Assembly (NCBI GenBank): GCA_947573925.1 | Contig: CANPHS010000003.1 | Location: forward strand, 1 to 48,448 | DNA: 48,448 nucleotides | Reading direction: 5' to 3' | DNA from: an uncultured Enterorhabdus sp. | Lineage (GTDB): Bacteria; Actinomycetota; Coriobacteriia; Coriobacteriales; Eggerthellaceae | Part shown: positions 1 through 11,096 of the stretch, piece after piece | How positions within the stretch are numbered: position 1 is the first letter of the stretch | Layout: each line of letters begins with the position of its first letter | Notes under the pieces: model-generated | Told to the model about the DNA's origin: nothing | The model's input: the letters and a program-made list of their open reading frames with translations, nothing else | The model's database searches: none | Made by a program: the position numbers and the translations under genes

Positions 1-151
1 AAGGCGCTGCCCTTCGTTCCTTTCAGGGACCGAATTGCCCCTGCCGCCTTCGCGCGTCGTGCAGGCTCGCGAACCCGTAAAAAGGAAAGTGGGCGCGCGA
101 GCCTTGAAACCCGCACGCCCACTGAGGGGAGGGCTGGCTGAAAATCGTTGT

Positions 152-688
152 CTAGAACACCTGGGCCAGAGTGGCGATGCAGCTTAAGGCTACGCCCTGC
201 ACTTCGGCGTTCATGATAGCGCCGCCGCCAGGGCCGTTGGTGGAGCAGGCACAGCCCATGAGGTAGCTTGCGGCCTCGTCCTCAGCGGCCATCTCGTCCA
301 CGGTGGCGTCGAACGCAGCATCCCCGGCCGTAACGGCAATGGGGCCTGCCGAAGCAGCCTCGTATACGGGCAGCCCCTCGCACAGCACGGCGGCCGCCTT
401 GCTGAACATGCCGGCAATGGAGCCGTTGCCGCTCACTACAGCCTGGTCGAAGGAGAACTGCCCTTCCACCCGGTCAACAGCGGCAGCGGTCGTCGCATCC
501 GCCAGCCCCAGAGCTTCCGCGTCGGCGGCGAAGGCCACCTCGGCATCCGTCGGGGGAACTTCCTGGGCCGTGGCCATCACAGGGGCCATAGCGCCGGCGG
601 CACCAACCGTCAGAAGCACAGCGCTCGCAGCAGCGCCCACGGTCCGCGCAGAAATTGTCTTTTCCATCATGTCCATCCTTTCTCGCAC
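152..688 (-). CDS. secreted hypothetical protein with N-terminal signal peptide
   Basis: 178-aa ORF; hydrophobic Ala-rich N-terminus ending in a likely AxA cleavage site (VMATAQE); no family recognised. Confidence 0.6.
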   Translation of the reverse strand: MRERMDMMEKTISARTVGAAASAVLLTVGAAGAMAPVMATAQEVPPTDAEVAFAADAEALGLADATTAAAVDRVEGQFSFDQAVVSGNGSIAGMFSKAAAVLCEGLPVYEAASAGPIAVTAGDAAFDATVDEMAAEDEAASYLMGCACSTNGPGGGAIMNAEVQGVALSCIATLAQVF

Positions 689-696
689 GGGCCGTG

Positions 697-2268
697 CTAT
701 TCCGTAACTTTCACGATGACCGACGCGGGCACGTACTGCTCGGATCCCGCCGCATCGATGGCCTTCACCTGCAAGATATAGGTGCCGGCAGTGTCAGGCG
801 TCCAGGTGCCCTCGAAGCGCGTCCACTGCTTCTGGTCGAAGTCCGCGGGCACATCCAGCGTCGTCCAGGTGGTGCCATAGTCGGCGCTGAAGGCAATCTG
901 GGAAAGCTCGTGGCCGGCGTAGTTGTCCAGGTAGGCGTAACCGGACACGGGCACCGCCTCGCCCACCTTCACTTCGGTGCCATCTTTGGCCGGGCTGAAC
1001 CAACCAGCGCAGATAGTACCTTGGAACTGGCGCTTCATGCCGGCAACATCGTAGAGCATCCAGGGATTCGGGGTAGGATCGTTGGTGTTGAAGTCCATGG
1101 ACACGACCCACTTGTCCCACATAAGGCCGCTCACGCCGGGCAGCACGAAGGTGACCGGATAGCCCTGGTTCACCGTCAGCTCATGGCCCCAGTACTCCAG
1201 AGCGATCATTGCGTTTTGCTCCAGCAGGAAGTCGATATTGTTGCTGTGGCCCCATTCGTCGGCACCAGCGTTGGTCAGCGTGGTGTTGCCATCAGCCACG
1301 CCGCCGCAGGCCTCGATAAGGTCGGCCAGCAGCACGCCCTTGATGGGGATGTTGCCGATGAGCACCGAGTTGCTGGCGTTGGTAAAGCAGTCCTGGGTAA
1401 CGACCGCCTCGGTCTGGGGCAACGCACGCAACACGTCCAGCGTGAAGGTGCGCTCGTTGTTCACGCCGGTCACCGTCAGGGTGTAGTCCTCGGCGGAGAG
1501 CTCGGGCACAACGTAGTTGTTGGCCACGTACATATCGGCCTCGTCGCTCGTCGGTTGGGACAGATCAACGTTGATAGCCAGGGCGTTGTCGATGACCACA
1601 TCGTTAGCGCTGTGGTTGGAGCGCCCGCGCAGGCGCAGCCAGTTGTCCAGGCTCGGATCGGCCGCGTTCGCGTAGCCGCTCGCCTCGGCGGTGTACTTCT
1701 GCTCGTCGTACATGACCAACTCACCATCAGCGTTGGTCTCGTGGCAGCTCCAGCAATTGCCGTTCTCGGCATCAGTGAACGTAGCGCTTGCGTAATGGAT
1801 GTTGTGAATGCGCGTATCCAGGCGCGGGGCACCCAAGGCGGCGTTGAAGGTGTGGCACGTGGTGCAGTCCGTCCAGCCGTAGGTCTTCCCATAGCCGGCC
1901 GCGCTAGCCAGCACGTGCTGGATGGGAGCCACATCTCCGCTGATGGTGGTCCACAGGTCAGCATGGCAGGAATTACAGCCGCGATTGCCGTCGTTCATGT
2001 TGCGGCCATTGAAGCCGTCGCCGTCGGTGAAGTCGCCGGCGGACAGTTCCTGAAAGTTGGTGACGGCCATGCCGTCCACGCCCGTTTCCGCCAGGGCCTG
2101 TTCCTGGGCGGCGGTGTCCGTGGCCGTTACCTCCGCCGTAGTAGCGGGTTGGCAACCGGCGGCCACCACCACGGCCAGCGCCAGCGCGGCCACGGCTCCC
2201 GTCAGCGCTAGTCGGCGGCCGAGGCCCCCTCCTTTCCCTTCGGTCTTTTTTCCCATAGTACGTTTCAT
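697..2268 (-). CDS. lipoprotein with multihaem N-terminal region and sulfite-oxidase-like molybdopterin/dimerisation domains
   Basis: Lipobox-like AAGC; CxxCH motifs CNSCH, CTTCH, CWSCH; C-terminal half resembles oxidoreductase molybdopterin-binding and Mo-co dimerisation domains; start ATG 2268 preceded by GGAGAGGAGA-type SD. Confidence 0.8.
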   Translation of the reverse strand: MKRTMGKKTEGKGGGLGRRLALTGAVAALALAVVVAAGCQPATTAEVTATDTAAQEQALAETGVDGMAVTNFQELSAGDFTDGDGFNGRNMNDGNRGCNSCHADLWTTISGDVAPIQHVLASAAGYGKTYGWTDCTTCHTFNAALGAPRLDTRIHNIHYASATFTDAENGNCWSCHETNADGELVMYDEQKYTAEASGYANAADPSLDNWLRLRGRSNHSANDVVIDNALAINVDLSQPTSDEADMYVANNYVVPELSAEDYTLTVTGVNNERTFTLDVLRALPQTEAVVTQDCFTNASNSVLIGNIPIKGVLLADLIEACGGVADGNTTLTNAGADEWGHSNNIDFLLEQNAMIALEYWGHELTVNQGYPVTFVLPGVSGLMWDKWVVSMDFNTNDPTPNPWMLYDVAGMKRQFQGTICAGWFSPAKDGTEVKVGEAVPVSGYAYLDNYAGHELSQIAFSADYGTTWTTLDVPADFDQKQWTRFEGTWTPDTAGTYILQVKAIDAAGSEQYVPASVIVKVTE

Positions 2269-2412
2269 GACGTTCTCCTCTCCTTGGGCTTCGTCGGTAC
2301 CTGAAACCATAGAGAAGAACTGCGCTGCGCACATCTACGCAACCTGCACATTTTCCTCTGAAACAGGGGCTATTTTTGCTGTGTACTTTTTATACAGTCG
2401 CTGTTGACCAGG

Positions 2413-3888
2413 CTATTTGCCCGAGATTGTTTCTGCAACCCGCGTTTCCACCAAGCTCCGCGCTTCATCGTAGGAATGCACGCCGAGCTTCATGTAACCC
2501 CGGTTGATGTGGTTGCGCACAGTGCCCAGAGAGATGCCCAGCACCTCTTCGATCTGCTTCGCACGATAGCCGCGCACCACCATGAGAAACACCTCGCATT
2601 CGCGCGGCGTAAGGCCGGCCGCGGCCGCAACGCCTTCCGCAGCTTCAAGGAAGGGCCGCCGACTTTCCGGCTGCACGGGAGCCGCCGCCTCCGCCTGGCG
2701 GGCCACAAGACCCCATCGCGTGCTGAGGGACTGGCGAGAAAGAAAAGCCACAGCCGCCCCGGCCAGAACAAACGCTAGCACCAGCACTATTACCGAGAGT
2801 TCCGGGCCCTGCGCCCATGCCAGCGGGACAGATGCCCCCGCAATGCCCGCCACCAAAGCAGCGCCGTAGTTCGCCACCGAGCCCTGGGCAAACACGAGCA
2901 GCGGCGATGAGGAGGTCTGGAACGCAATATCCAGATAGAGCACCTTGCAATACAGGTGATAGAGCATGATGGCCGCCGCCAACAGGCTACAGGTCAGCAG
3001 CAGGGGGAAGGCCTGGGGCGCTTGCATCATGAACAAACCCGTAGCGCACAGCATGAACGTGACGGCAAGCACGATAAGCCCGAGTCGATCTGCTTTTCGG
3101 CGATAATGTCCAATCAACAGGAACACCAGAGCAGCCGCAATCAGGCCGCCCACCATCGGCACCGCTAAGGCCTCGGTCCTTCCCACATCCATAAGGCTGA
3201 CCAGGCCTATGGCGAATCCGAAAACGCCCCACAGAGCTGCAGCAGCTATCGAAGGAACCAAGGGGATGGTCCAGCGATGACGGCGCTCGACCTCCGCACC
3301 GGCGGGAATGAGCATCGTATCCGATCCCAGTGTTGAGTCGGTAGCCAGCACGAGACATCCCAACGACCCCAACATGACCAGCGCCCCGAGGGCGGCGCCC
3401 AAAACTGTTCCCTCCAGCCCATGGAGCCCAGCAGCTACCAGCACACCGACAGCCGTTGTGGCGCCCATGGCCCCGTAAAGCGAGCCGCTGCTGCGCACGC
3501 ACACGATGCACATCCAGAGGATGGTGAGCACCAACGTAAGAACTCCCAGCACTCCCAAAAGCCACGGACTCATGCACCCGGCCAGCGCTTGCAGGGCGTA
3601 ATAGAACGTTCCCGCTACGGCGCAGCCAAACGCCAGGCCCACCACCACGAGCGACAGGCGGCAGCACGAGAAAACCCGCTGCCCGAGCGTCACAAGAAGC
3701 ACGGCTCCCAACACGTAACCGACAATGAGGGATGCCTGCAACCACGGATCCGCCGGATGACTCACGGCCACAGAAGACAGGGAACACAACACGACCAGCT
3801 GCACATTCCAAGCAATCCAGAGCGTCGTGCCCACGTACATAATCCAGCGATTGCGCCGCTGGATGCGAGATTTTTTCTCCTCCGACAT
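2413..3888 (-). CDS. LuxR-family transcriptional regulator with polytopic membrane N-terminal domain
   Basis: C-terminal LuxR HTH (LTPRECEVFLMVVRGYRAKQIEEVLGISLGTVRNHINRGYMKLGV); about 12 hydrophobic segments upstream; start MSEEKK chosen. Confidence 0.85.
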   Translation of the reverse strand: MSEEKKSRIQRRNRWIMYVGTTLWIAWNVQLVVLCSLSSVAVSHPADPWLQASLIVGYVLGAVLLVTLGQRVFSCCRLSLVVVGLAFGCAVAGTFYYALQALAGCMSPWLLGVLGVLTLVLTILWMCIVCVRSSGSLYGAMGATTAVGVLVAAGLHGLEGTVLGAALGALVMLGSLGCLVLATDSTLGSDTMLIPAGAEVERRHRWTIPLVPSIAAAALWGVFGFAIGLVSLMDVGRTEALAVPMVGGLIAAALVFLLIGHYRRKADRLGLIVLAVTFMLCATGLFMMQAPQAFPLLLTCSLLAAAIMLYHLYCKVLYLDIAFQTSSSPLLVFAQGSVANYGAALVAGIAGASVPLAWAQGPELSVIVLVLAFVLAGAAVAFLSRQSLSTRWGLVARQAEAAAPVQPESRRPFLEAAEGVAAAAGLTPRECEVFLMVVRGYRAKQIEEVLGISLGTVRNHINRGYMKLGVHSYDEARSLVETRVAETISGK

Positions 3889-4148
3889 AGGCGATCCTCC
3901 GATATGCCCGATACATTTCGCCGGTTGCCAATGCGCCAGCCGTGCCGCCATTATACCTGAACCACAACACAGTCCGCGCCCCGGCGTGGCCGCGTAGGGG
4001 CAACGCTCGCCGAAGCGCCCCTCCCAACGAGGCTCCACCCCTTCAAGCCTCGATGTGAAGTTTCCGCTCTTGAGGGCGCGGGCGTTGCCAAGGGTCTGCC
4101 TTCTTGGGAAACTAGGCGCAGCGAAGAGGAAGCAGAGGAGGGCTTTTC

Positions 4149-4777
4149 ATGGCACAGGAAGAACGCGCGGAGCCGATGAGCGAATCGCACGCGGAACAGG
4201 CCGGCGAAACCCGGCAGAGCAACACGGTCACGTTCACGGCTTCGGACGGGATGCAGGTGGCCTTCCCGCTTGACTTCCTTATTGAACGCGGGGCTATTGT
4301 GGCCGATAAGATCAACGGGGAGGACATCGCCTCGGTGCTCGGATGCGCCAACCAGCTGTGGATTCCCGGCTTCCCTGCGAAGTACTTCGTGCGCGACATC
4401 GTGGCCATCGATTTTTCTTGGCAGGAGGAGCCGCCGGCGCTGCCCGACTTCATCGACGACGGCCACGACTACACCAACCGCCCCAACGTGTCGTGCAAGG
4501 CCGAATACGTGGGCACCGTGGGCGAACCCATGACCTTCGAGGGCTGGGCCGACGACTACGACAAGCGCATCGTGGCCGTGGAGTTCTCCCTAGATGAAGG
4601 GGCGCACTGGACGCGCCACGAAACCGCCGGCACCGATGCCGTGCGCTGGGTGTGGTGGACCTTCGAATGGACGCCCCCGGCCGAAGGCGATTACGTCATG
4701 CGCGTGCGGGCCGTGAACGAGAACGGCAAAGTGTCTCCCACCCCCGCCGAGCACCGCTTCTCAGTGATGGAGGGAAA

Positions 4778-4781
<4 letters not shown>
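4149..4781 (+). CDS. small sulfite-oxidase-fold (molybdopterin/Mo-co dimerisation-like) protein
   Basis: C-terminal Ig-like Mo-co dimerisation pattern (EGWADDYDKRIVAVEFSLDEGAHW...W.WTFEWTPPAEGDYVMRVRAVNENGKVSP). Confidence 0.7.
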
Positions 4782-5719
<938 letters not shown>

Positions 5720-6118
5720 GGGGCCTCCTTGGGTCCAGTGGGGGGGGTGCCGCGCGGCACCCGAATTTCGTGTCAGCCACAGTGTAATGAATAATCGGCC
5801 CCGCGCGGCCGTCAACGGGAAAGAAAGCGCCCGCAGGTAGAAGGCGGCGCGGCAAGAGAAACATGGCAGCTTGGCGACGGATCCGCCCTCTTCCCCGGAC
5901 GACGCGGCGGGACGGCTACCATCGAGTCATAAGATACTGGATGCCCGAACGACGCCGAATCGCAGCCCGCACCTGGCGTCTTTGCCTCGCACGGAAGCCG
6001 GCCTCGCGGCTTCCCAAGCCCAAGCAGCCCCGTTGCCTCGCTCGCCGGGGCTGCTTGAATTTTCTTTCGCTGTTGCTGGCGCAGCAGCGAAGTACGCCGA
6101 TGCTGCGGGGACAAAATT

Positions 6119-8095
6119 TTATTTACTGTTTTCCTCGCACTCGCACTCTTCGCCTTCTACACACTCGTTTTGGCCGGTGGGAGCGTCGCCGCAATAGAGG
6201 GCGCGGTCGGGGTTGCCGGCCAGGTAGGCGGCCATGGAGTACTGGGTGATGTCGCTGCGGTTGATGATGCCCACGATGTGGCCGTCCTCCAGCACCGGCA
6301 CCTTCTTCAGGTGGTTCTCGGCCAGCACGCGGCACACGTCGCGGATGTCGGCGTGCACCGACACGCACACGGGGCTCGCCGCGCCGATCTCGCTGGCCCG
6401 CATCTGCATCACCTTCGCCAGCTTCTCGTCGTAGCCCTCCTCGTCGGTCACCGTGCGGCTGATGAGCACGATGGGGTCGGTGAACGACTCCCGCCGCGGA
6501 CTCAGGCGCTTCAGGATGTCGCCGTCGGAGATGAAGCCCACCGGTTCGCCCGCCGCGTCCACGATGGGAGCCGCCGAGATGTTCTTGTCCACGAACAGGC
6601 GCATGGCCTCTTCCACCGTGGCCTCCTGCGTAAGCGAGTACACGTCGGTCTTCATGATGGCCGTGAGCAGCGACTTGCGTGCGCCGCCCTCGTCCACGGC
6701 CGCCTCCTCGCCGGGCTTGTCCTTCACCAGCGCGATGGTCATGATCAGGCCCACCAGGCACAGCAGCGTGCACACGAGGAACGCGGCGTTGATGCCGAAC
6801 ATGGTGCCCTGGGCGCTGCCGAACTCCGGCGTGGCGAAGCTCTGCACCTGGGTGGACACCGCGATGATGATGGCGGTGCCGAGGGAGCCCGCCACCTGGC
6901 GCAGGGTGTTGTTCACCGAGGTGCCGTGGTTCATCACCTTGTTGTCCAGGGCGTTCATACCCCAGGTGGTGATGGGCATGTTCACGAGCGACATGGAGAA
7001 CATGCGCACGGTGTACACGATGGTGATGTAGATGATGCTGGACGTGAGGTTCAAAATGGCGAAGGCGAAGGTGGTCAGCGTGAGCAGGCTCATGCCCACA
7101 ATGGCCATCTTGCGCGGGCCATGGCGGTCGAACCACTTGCCGGCGATGGGGTTCATGACGCCCATGAGGATGGCGCCGGGCATAAGCACGAGGCCCGACA
7201 CCGTGGCCGACAGCCCGTGCAGCGACTGCACGTAGATGGGCATGAGGATGCCGGCGGCCAGAAGCGCGCCCTGCACCAGCATGCCGATGATGGTGCCGAT
7301 GAGGAAGCGGCGGTTCTTCAGCACGTCCACCCGCAGCATGGGGTGGGGCAGGTGCGTCTGGCGGATGAAGAACCACACCACGCCGACGATGCCGAGCACG
7401 GTGGTGGCCACGGGCACCAGGGTGAGCCCCGCCGAGCCCAGGGCCGAGAAGCCGTAGAGCATGAGGCCGAACCCGAGGGTGGAAAGGGCCAGCGACAGCG
7501 GGTCGAGCACCGAGTCGCCCTTGTTCGCCGGGGCCTTGTTATCCACGAGGAACAGCGACGCGGCCGTAATGGCCAGCGCCAGCCCGAAGATAAGGTAGAA
7601 CAGGATGTGCCAGTCGGCCTGGTCGATGACGAAGCCAGCCACCGTGGGGCCGATGGCCGGCGCGAAGGCGATGACCAGGCCGAAGATGCCCATGGCCGAC
7701 CCGCGGCGATCCACGGGGAACACCAGCATGAGCACGGTCATGGTCACCGGCATGAGAATGCCGGCACCCGAGGCCTGCACGAGGCGGCCGGCCAGAAGCA
7801 CGGGGAAGTTCGGCCCGAGGGCGGCCAGGAGCGTGCCCGCGGCGAACAGCAACATAGAGGACACGAACAGCTTCCGCGTGGAGAACCGGTCCTGCAAGAA
7901 CGCCGTGATAGGAATCATGATGGCGTTCACCAGGGTAAACCCGGTGGTGAGCCACTGGGCGGTGGACTGGTCGACGGACATCTCCTCCATGATGGAGGGG
8001 AGCGCCGGCGTGACCAGGGTCTGGTTCAACACCGTCACGAAGGCCCCGAACACCAATACGGCCAGCATCATCCATTGCTTGCGGGTCAGTTTCAT
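6119..8095 (-). CDS. DHA2-type MFS transporter fused to a C-terminal CBS domain pair
   Basis: 14-TM-like N-terminal MFS region (VLNQTLVTPALPSIMEEM...), C-terminal tandem CBS signature (MKTDVYSLTQEATVEEAMRLF...GIINRSDI) and Cys/Glu-rich tail. Confidence 0.85.
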   Translation of the reverse strand: MKLTRKQWMMLAVLVFGAFVTVLNQTLVTPALPSIMEEMSVDQSTAQWLTTGFTLVNAIMIPITAFLQDRFSTRKLFVSSMLLFAAGTLLAALGPNFPVLLAGRLVQASGAGILMPVTMTVLMLVFPVDRRGSAMGIFGLVIAFAPAIGPTVAGFVIDQADWHILFYLIFGLALAITAASLFLVDNKAPANKGDSVLDPLSLALSTLGFGLMLYGFSALGSAGLTLVPVATTVLGIVGVVWFFIRQTHLPHPMLRVDVLKNRRFLIGTIIGMLVQGALLAAGILMPIYVQSLHGLSATVSGLVLMPGAILMGVMNPIAGKWFDRHGPRKMAIVGMSLLTLTTFAFAILNLTSSIIYITIVYTVRMFSMSLVNMPITTWGMNALDNKVMNHGTSVNNTLRQVAGSLGTAIIIAVSTQVQSFATPEFGSAQGTMFGINAAFLVCTLLCLVGLIMTIALVKDKPGEEAAVDEGGARKSLLTAIMKTDVYSLTQEATVEEAMRLFVDKNISAAPIVDAAGEPVGFISDGDILKRLSPRRESFTDPIVLISRTVTDEEGYDEKLAKVMQMRASEIGAASPVCVSVHADIRDVCRVLAENHLKKVPVLEDGHIVGIINRSDITQYSMAAYLAGNPDRALYCGDAPTGQNECVEGEECECEENSK

Positions 8096-8430
8096 CTGCT
8101 ACCTCGTCTGCTTCTCGTCATCTTGCGTGCTTCTCGCGAATGTTTCTTGCGGGGGAATCTGACACACTTTACCACTGTGGGCCCCTCACCTTCCGCGCCC
8201 CGGGCCGAACGGTTGCGCGGCTGGCAACTTGCCCCGGCCCCCGGCGGACACGGGCGGCAGCCAGAGACGGCGGAAAGCAACAACACTGTGAAAGTTCGCC
8301 GTAATGCGGCATCAGTTCGGCGACTGAGCGGGGAAATCCCCTAGGATATGAGGCGTTACTATTACTGACGGGCTTGGCGTCTTCCGAAGGGGGACGTACG
8401 CCACGCCCACCGAAAGGATGACGATCCGGT

Positions 8431-9741
8431 ATGTATACCGCAATCTGTCTGCTGTTGGTTCTCTTCTTCCTGTTGATGAATGCGTTCTTCGTTATCGCGG
8501 AATTTGCGCTTGTGCGCGTGCGCAAAAGCCAGATCGATATGGCCGTGGCCGAAAAGCGCCGGGGCGCCGAGGCCGCCCGCGATGTGACCACGCACATCAA
8601 CGCCTACCTATCGGCCTGCCAGCTCGGCATCACGCTCGCCTCCCTGGCCATCGGCTGGCTGGGAGAGCCCGCCGTGTCCGCCGTACTGGAAGCGCCGCTT
8701 CTGGCCTGGGGCTTCCCCGAATCGGCAGTGTATCCCATCTGCGTGGCGGTGGGCTTTTTCATCGTGACCACGCTGCACGTGGTGGTGGGCGAGCTCATTC
8801 CGAAATCCTTCGCCATCTTTGCCACCGAGAAGTACGCCCTGCACACCGCTGGTCCCCTGCGCGTGTTCTACCGCATCACCTACCCCGTCATGGTCATCTT
8901 CAACGGCATTACCAACGCGGTTATGCGCCTGTTCGGCCATGATCCGGCCGACGAGCACGAGGTGTACACCGGCGACGAGATCAAACTGCTCATCGACGAG
9001 TCCACCGAGAACGGCCTCATCGATCCCGAGCAGAACGAGTTCGTCGACAACATCTTCGACCTGGGCGACAAGGACGCCGAGGGCATCATGACCCCGCGCA
9101 CCGACGTCATCTGCCTGGACACCGAGGACACCCTGGAGGAGAACCTCGAGCTCATCCGCCAGTACAAGTACTCGCGCTATCCCGTGTGCAACGGCTCGAA
9201 GGACCACCTCGTGGGGTTCGTGCACACCAAGGACCTGGTGGACATGCCGCTGGACACGCCGCTTTCCGAGTGGAACATCCGCGAGCTGCCCGCCGTGCCC
9301 GAGAGCATTCCCATCGCGAAGCTGCTGGAGACCATGCAGGAGCGCTGCACGAAGATCTGCGTGGTGGTGGACGAGCATGGCGGCACGGCCGGCATCGTCA
9401 CCATGAGCGACATCATGGAGCAGATCGTGGGCCGCATCGACGACGAGTACGTGCACGACACCGACGACGACGTGGAGCAGCTGCCCGACGGCACCTATCA
9501 GATCAACGGCACTCTGGCCATCAACGACCTGGTGGAGCTGCTCGGCTTCGAGCCCGAAGAGGCCGACGACGTGGAAACTGCCGGCGGCCTGCTGCTCACG
9601 CTGTTCGACCGCATCCCCGACGAGGGCGACGTGGCCGTGCTGGAAGACCGCGGCACCAAGGTGACCTTCACCGTGCTGGCCATGGACCGCCTGCGCATCG
9701 ACCGCATCTGCATGGCCATCGACCGTCCGGACGAGGAGTAG
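8431..9741 (+). CDS. CNNM/HlyC-CorC family membrane protein (DUF21-CBS-CorC_HlyC)
   Basis: DUF21-like TM region, CBS pair (IMTPRTDVICLDTEDTLEENLELI), CorC_HlyC C-terminus (DGTYQINGTLAINDLVELLG). Confidence 0.9.
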   Translation: MYTAICLLLVLFFLLMNAFFVIAEFALVRVRKSQIDMAVAEKRRGAEAARDVTTHINAYLSACQLGITLASLAIGWLGEPAVSAVLEAPLLAWGFPESAVYPICVAVGFFIVTTLHVVVGELIPKSFAIFATEKYALHTAGPLRVFYRITYPVMVIFNGITNAVMRLFGHDPADEHEVYTGDEIKLLIDESTENGLIDPEQNEFVDNIFDLGDKDAEGIMTPRTDVICLDTEDTLEENLELIRQYKYSRYPVCNGSKDHLVGFVHTKDLVDMPLDTPLSEWNIRELPAVPESIPIAKLLETMQERCTKICVVVDEHGGTAGIVTMSDIMEQIVGRIDDEYVHDTDDDVEQLPDGTYQINGTLAINDLVELLGFEPEEADDVETAGGLLLTLFDRIPDEGDVAVLEDRGTKVTFTVLAMDRLRIDRICMAIDRPDEE

Positions 9742-9789
9742 CGGGCAGCGGCTGCTCCCGCGCCGCAGCTCGCCCTGTTCCCTTACGCG

Positions 9790-9821
9790 AAAGACCCCGT
9801 ATCAAACGGGGTCTTTTTTCT
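9790..9821 (+). terminator. rho-independent terminator
   Basis: AAAGACCCCGTATCAAACGGGGTCTTTTTT hairpin and T-run. Confidence 0.85.
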
Positions 9822-9845
9822 GATCGGGAAAGAGGGGATGGGCGG

Positions 9846-10640
9846 TTACCCGATGGGCTCGCCTACGAAGCGCTCGGCGGTGCGCCAGGTGATGGCCTCA
9901 AACTCCTCGGGGGTGAAGGGCATCGCGGACAGCATGGCGTACTCGGTGGCGGGGCTCCACATGGGGAAGTCGCTGCCGAACATCACGCGGTCGGGCCCGT
10001 AGGCCCGCACCAGCTCCACCGTGCGCCGCGGGCCGAGGAACTCCAGGGCGCTCGAGGTGTCCACGAAGCAGTTCTCGTGCTCCAGGTACTCCAGGGCGTA
10101 GTCGAAGATGGACCAGCCGCCGAAGTGGGCCGCGTCCACCTTCAAATGAGGGAAGGTGCGCAGGATGTTCACGAGACGCCGCGGGTGCGAGTAGTCGTAG
10201 CGGTAGTCGCCCGTGTGGATGACGATGGGCAACCGCCCCTCGATGGCCTCGTACAGGCGCATGAGCCGCGGGTCGTCCATGTTCACCTTCTGCGTGTCGG
10301 GGTGAATCTTCACGCCCTTGAGGCCCAGCTCGATGGCCCGGTCGATCTCCCCCGCCACGTCCCCGTAGTCCTGGTGCATGGTGGCGAACCCGATGAACTC
10401 CGGATGCTGAAAGCACTGGTCGGCGATGAAGTTGTTGATGGTCTCCACCTGCCCCGGCGTGGTGGCCACGGAGTGCACAATGTGATGGGTGATGGGCGTG
10501 CCCTCGTCGGCCGCGAGCAGGGCCTCAGCCGACGCCACCGGAGCGGCCATGTCCACATGATAGAAATCGCCCACGGCACCGGACGCCTTCGAGGCAATCT
10601 TGCCAGGGTAAATATGGGAATGGGCATCAACGACAGCCAT
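9846..10640 (-). CDS. amidohydrolase family protein
   Basis: N-terminal VDAHSHIYPG metal-binding motif; VIHTGDYRYDYSHP, DAAHFGG and MFGSDFPMW motifs. Confidence 0.85.
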   Translation of the reverse strand: MAVVDAHSHIYPGKIASKASGAVGDFYHVDMAAPVASAEALLAADEGTPITHHIVHSVATTPGQVETINNFIADQCFQHPEFIGFATMHQDYGDVAGEIDRAIELGLKGVKIHPDTQKVNMDDPRLMRLYEAIEGRLPIVIHTGDYRYDYSHPRRLVNILRTFPHLKVDAAHFGGWSIFDYALEYLEHENCFVDTSSALEFLGPRRTVELVRAYGPDRVMFGSDFPMWSPATEYAMLSAMPFTPEEFEAITWRTAERFVGEPIG

Positions 10641-10757
10641 AGAGAATCCTTCGACGAGCCTGCGTGTCTTCCCTATTGTAAAGAGGCTTCTGTTTCCGGA
10701 AAATGACCAATTCGCTCATCTTGACGGCAAAACGAGTGAATGGCCCCGATTCCCTTG

Positions 10758-10886
10758 CTCGTGTGCAAAATGTGCGAATGAAGCGAGTCTTTGGAGCCAA
10801 ATGAGAGCGTCCGTGCACACTATTGTCGAATGAAGCGAGCTTTTCCAAGAACGCAACTCGCTTCATTGCAACATTTTGCACACGAG
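10758..10886. repeat. cluster of three copies of a ~30-bp motif (two +, one -)
   Basis: 10758-10787 CTCGTGTGCAAAATGTGCGAATGAAGCGAG; 10813-10839 partial copy; 10857-10886 inverted copy CTCGCTTCATTGCAACATTTTGCACACGAG. Confidence 0.8.
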
Positions 10887-10927
10887 AAGCATTTGGAGGG
10901 AAAAGACTTACTTACTTGAAGAAAAAC

Positions 10928-10949
10928 TGGCGGAGGAGGAGGGATTCGA
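10928..10949 (-). repeat. extra copy of the tRNA-Ser 3' end (candidate scar att site)
   Basis: TGGCGGAGGAGGAGGGATTCGA identical to 11097-11118 and 48354-48375; the AAGAAAAAC flank is shared with the 11097 copy. Confidence 0.7.
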
Positions 10950-11096
10950 TGCGCCTCCGCCTTCGGCGAATTCGCGAGACCTCGCTTCGCTCGGCCCAGA
11001 ACAGCCCACTGGGCTGTTCTGCCTTCGCAGGGTTCGAATCCCAACGTTGCTGGAACCGCGCCAAACGCGAAAAGATTCACTTGCTTGAAGAAAAAC

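Noticed and set aside
655-2211. 518-aa + strand ORF opposite the multihaem SUOX gene
   Set aside because: Long antisense ORFs are frequent in high-GC DNA; His/Val/Gly-rich composition without domains, while the - strand ORF has clear haem and SUOX motifs.
6170-8344. 724-aa + strand ORF opposite the MFS-CBS gene
   Set aside because: His/Ala/Gly-rich antisense shadow frame; the - strand encodes a recognisable transporter.
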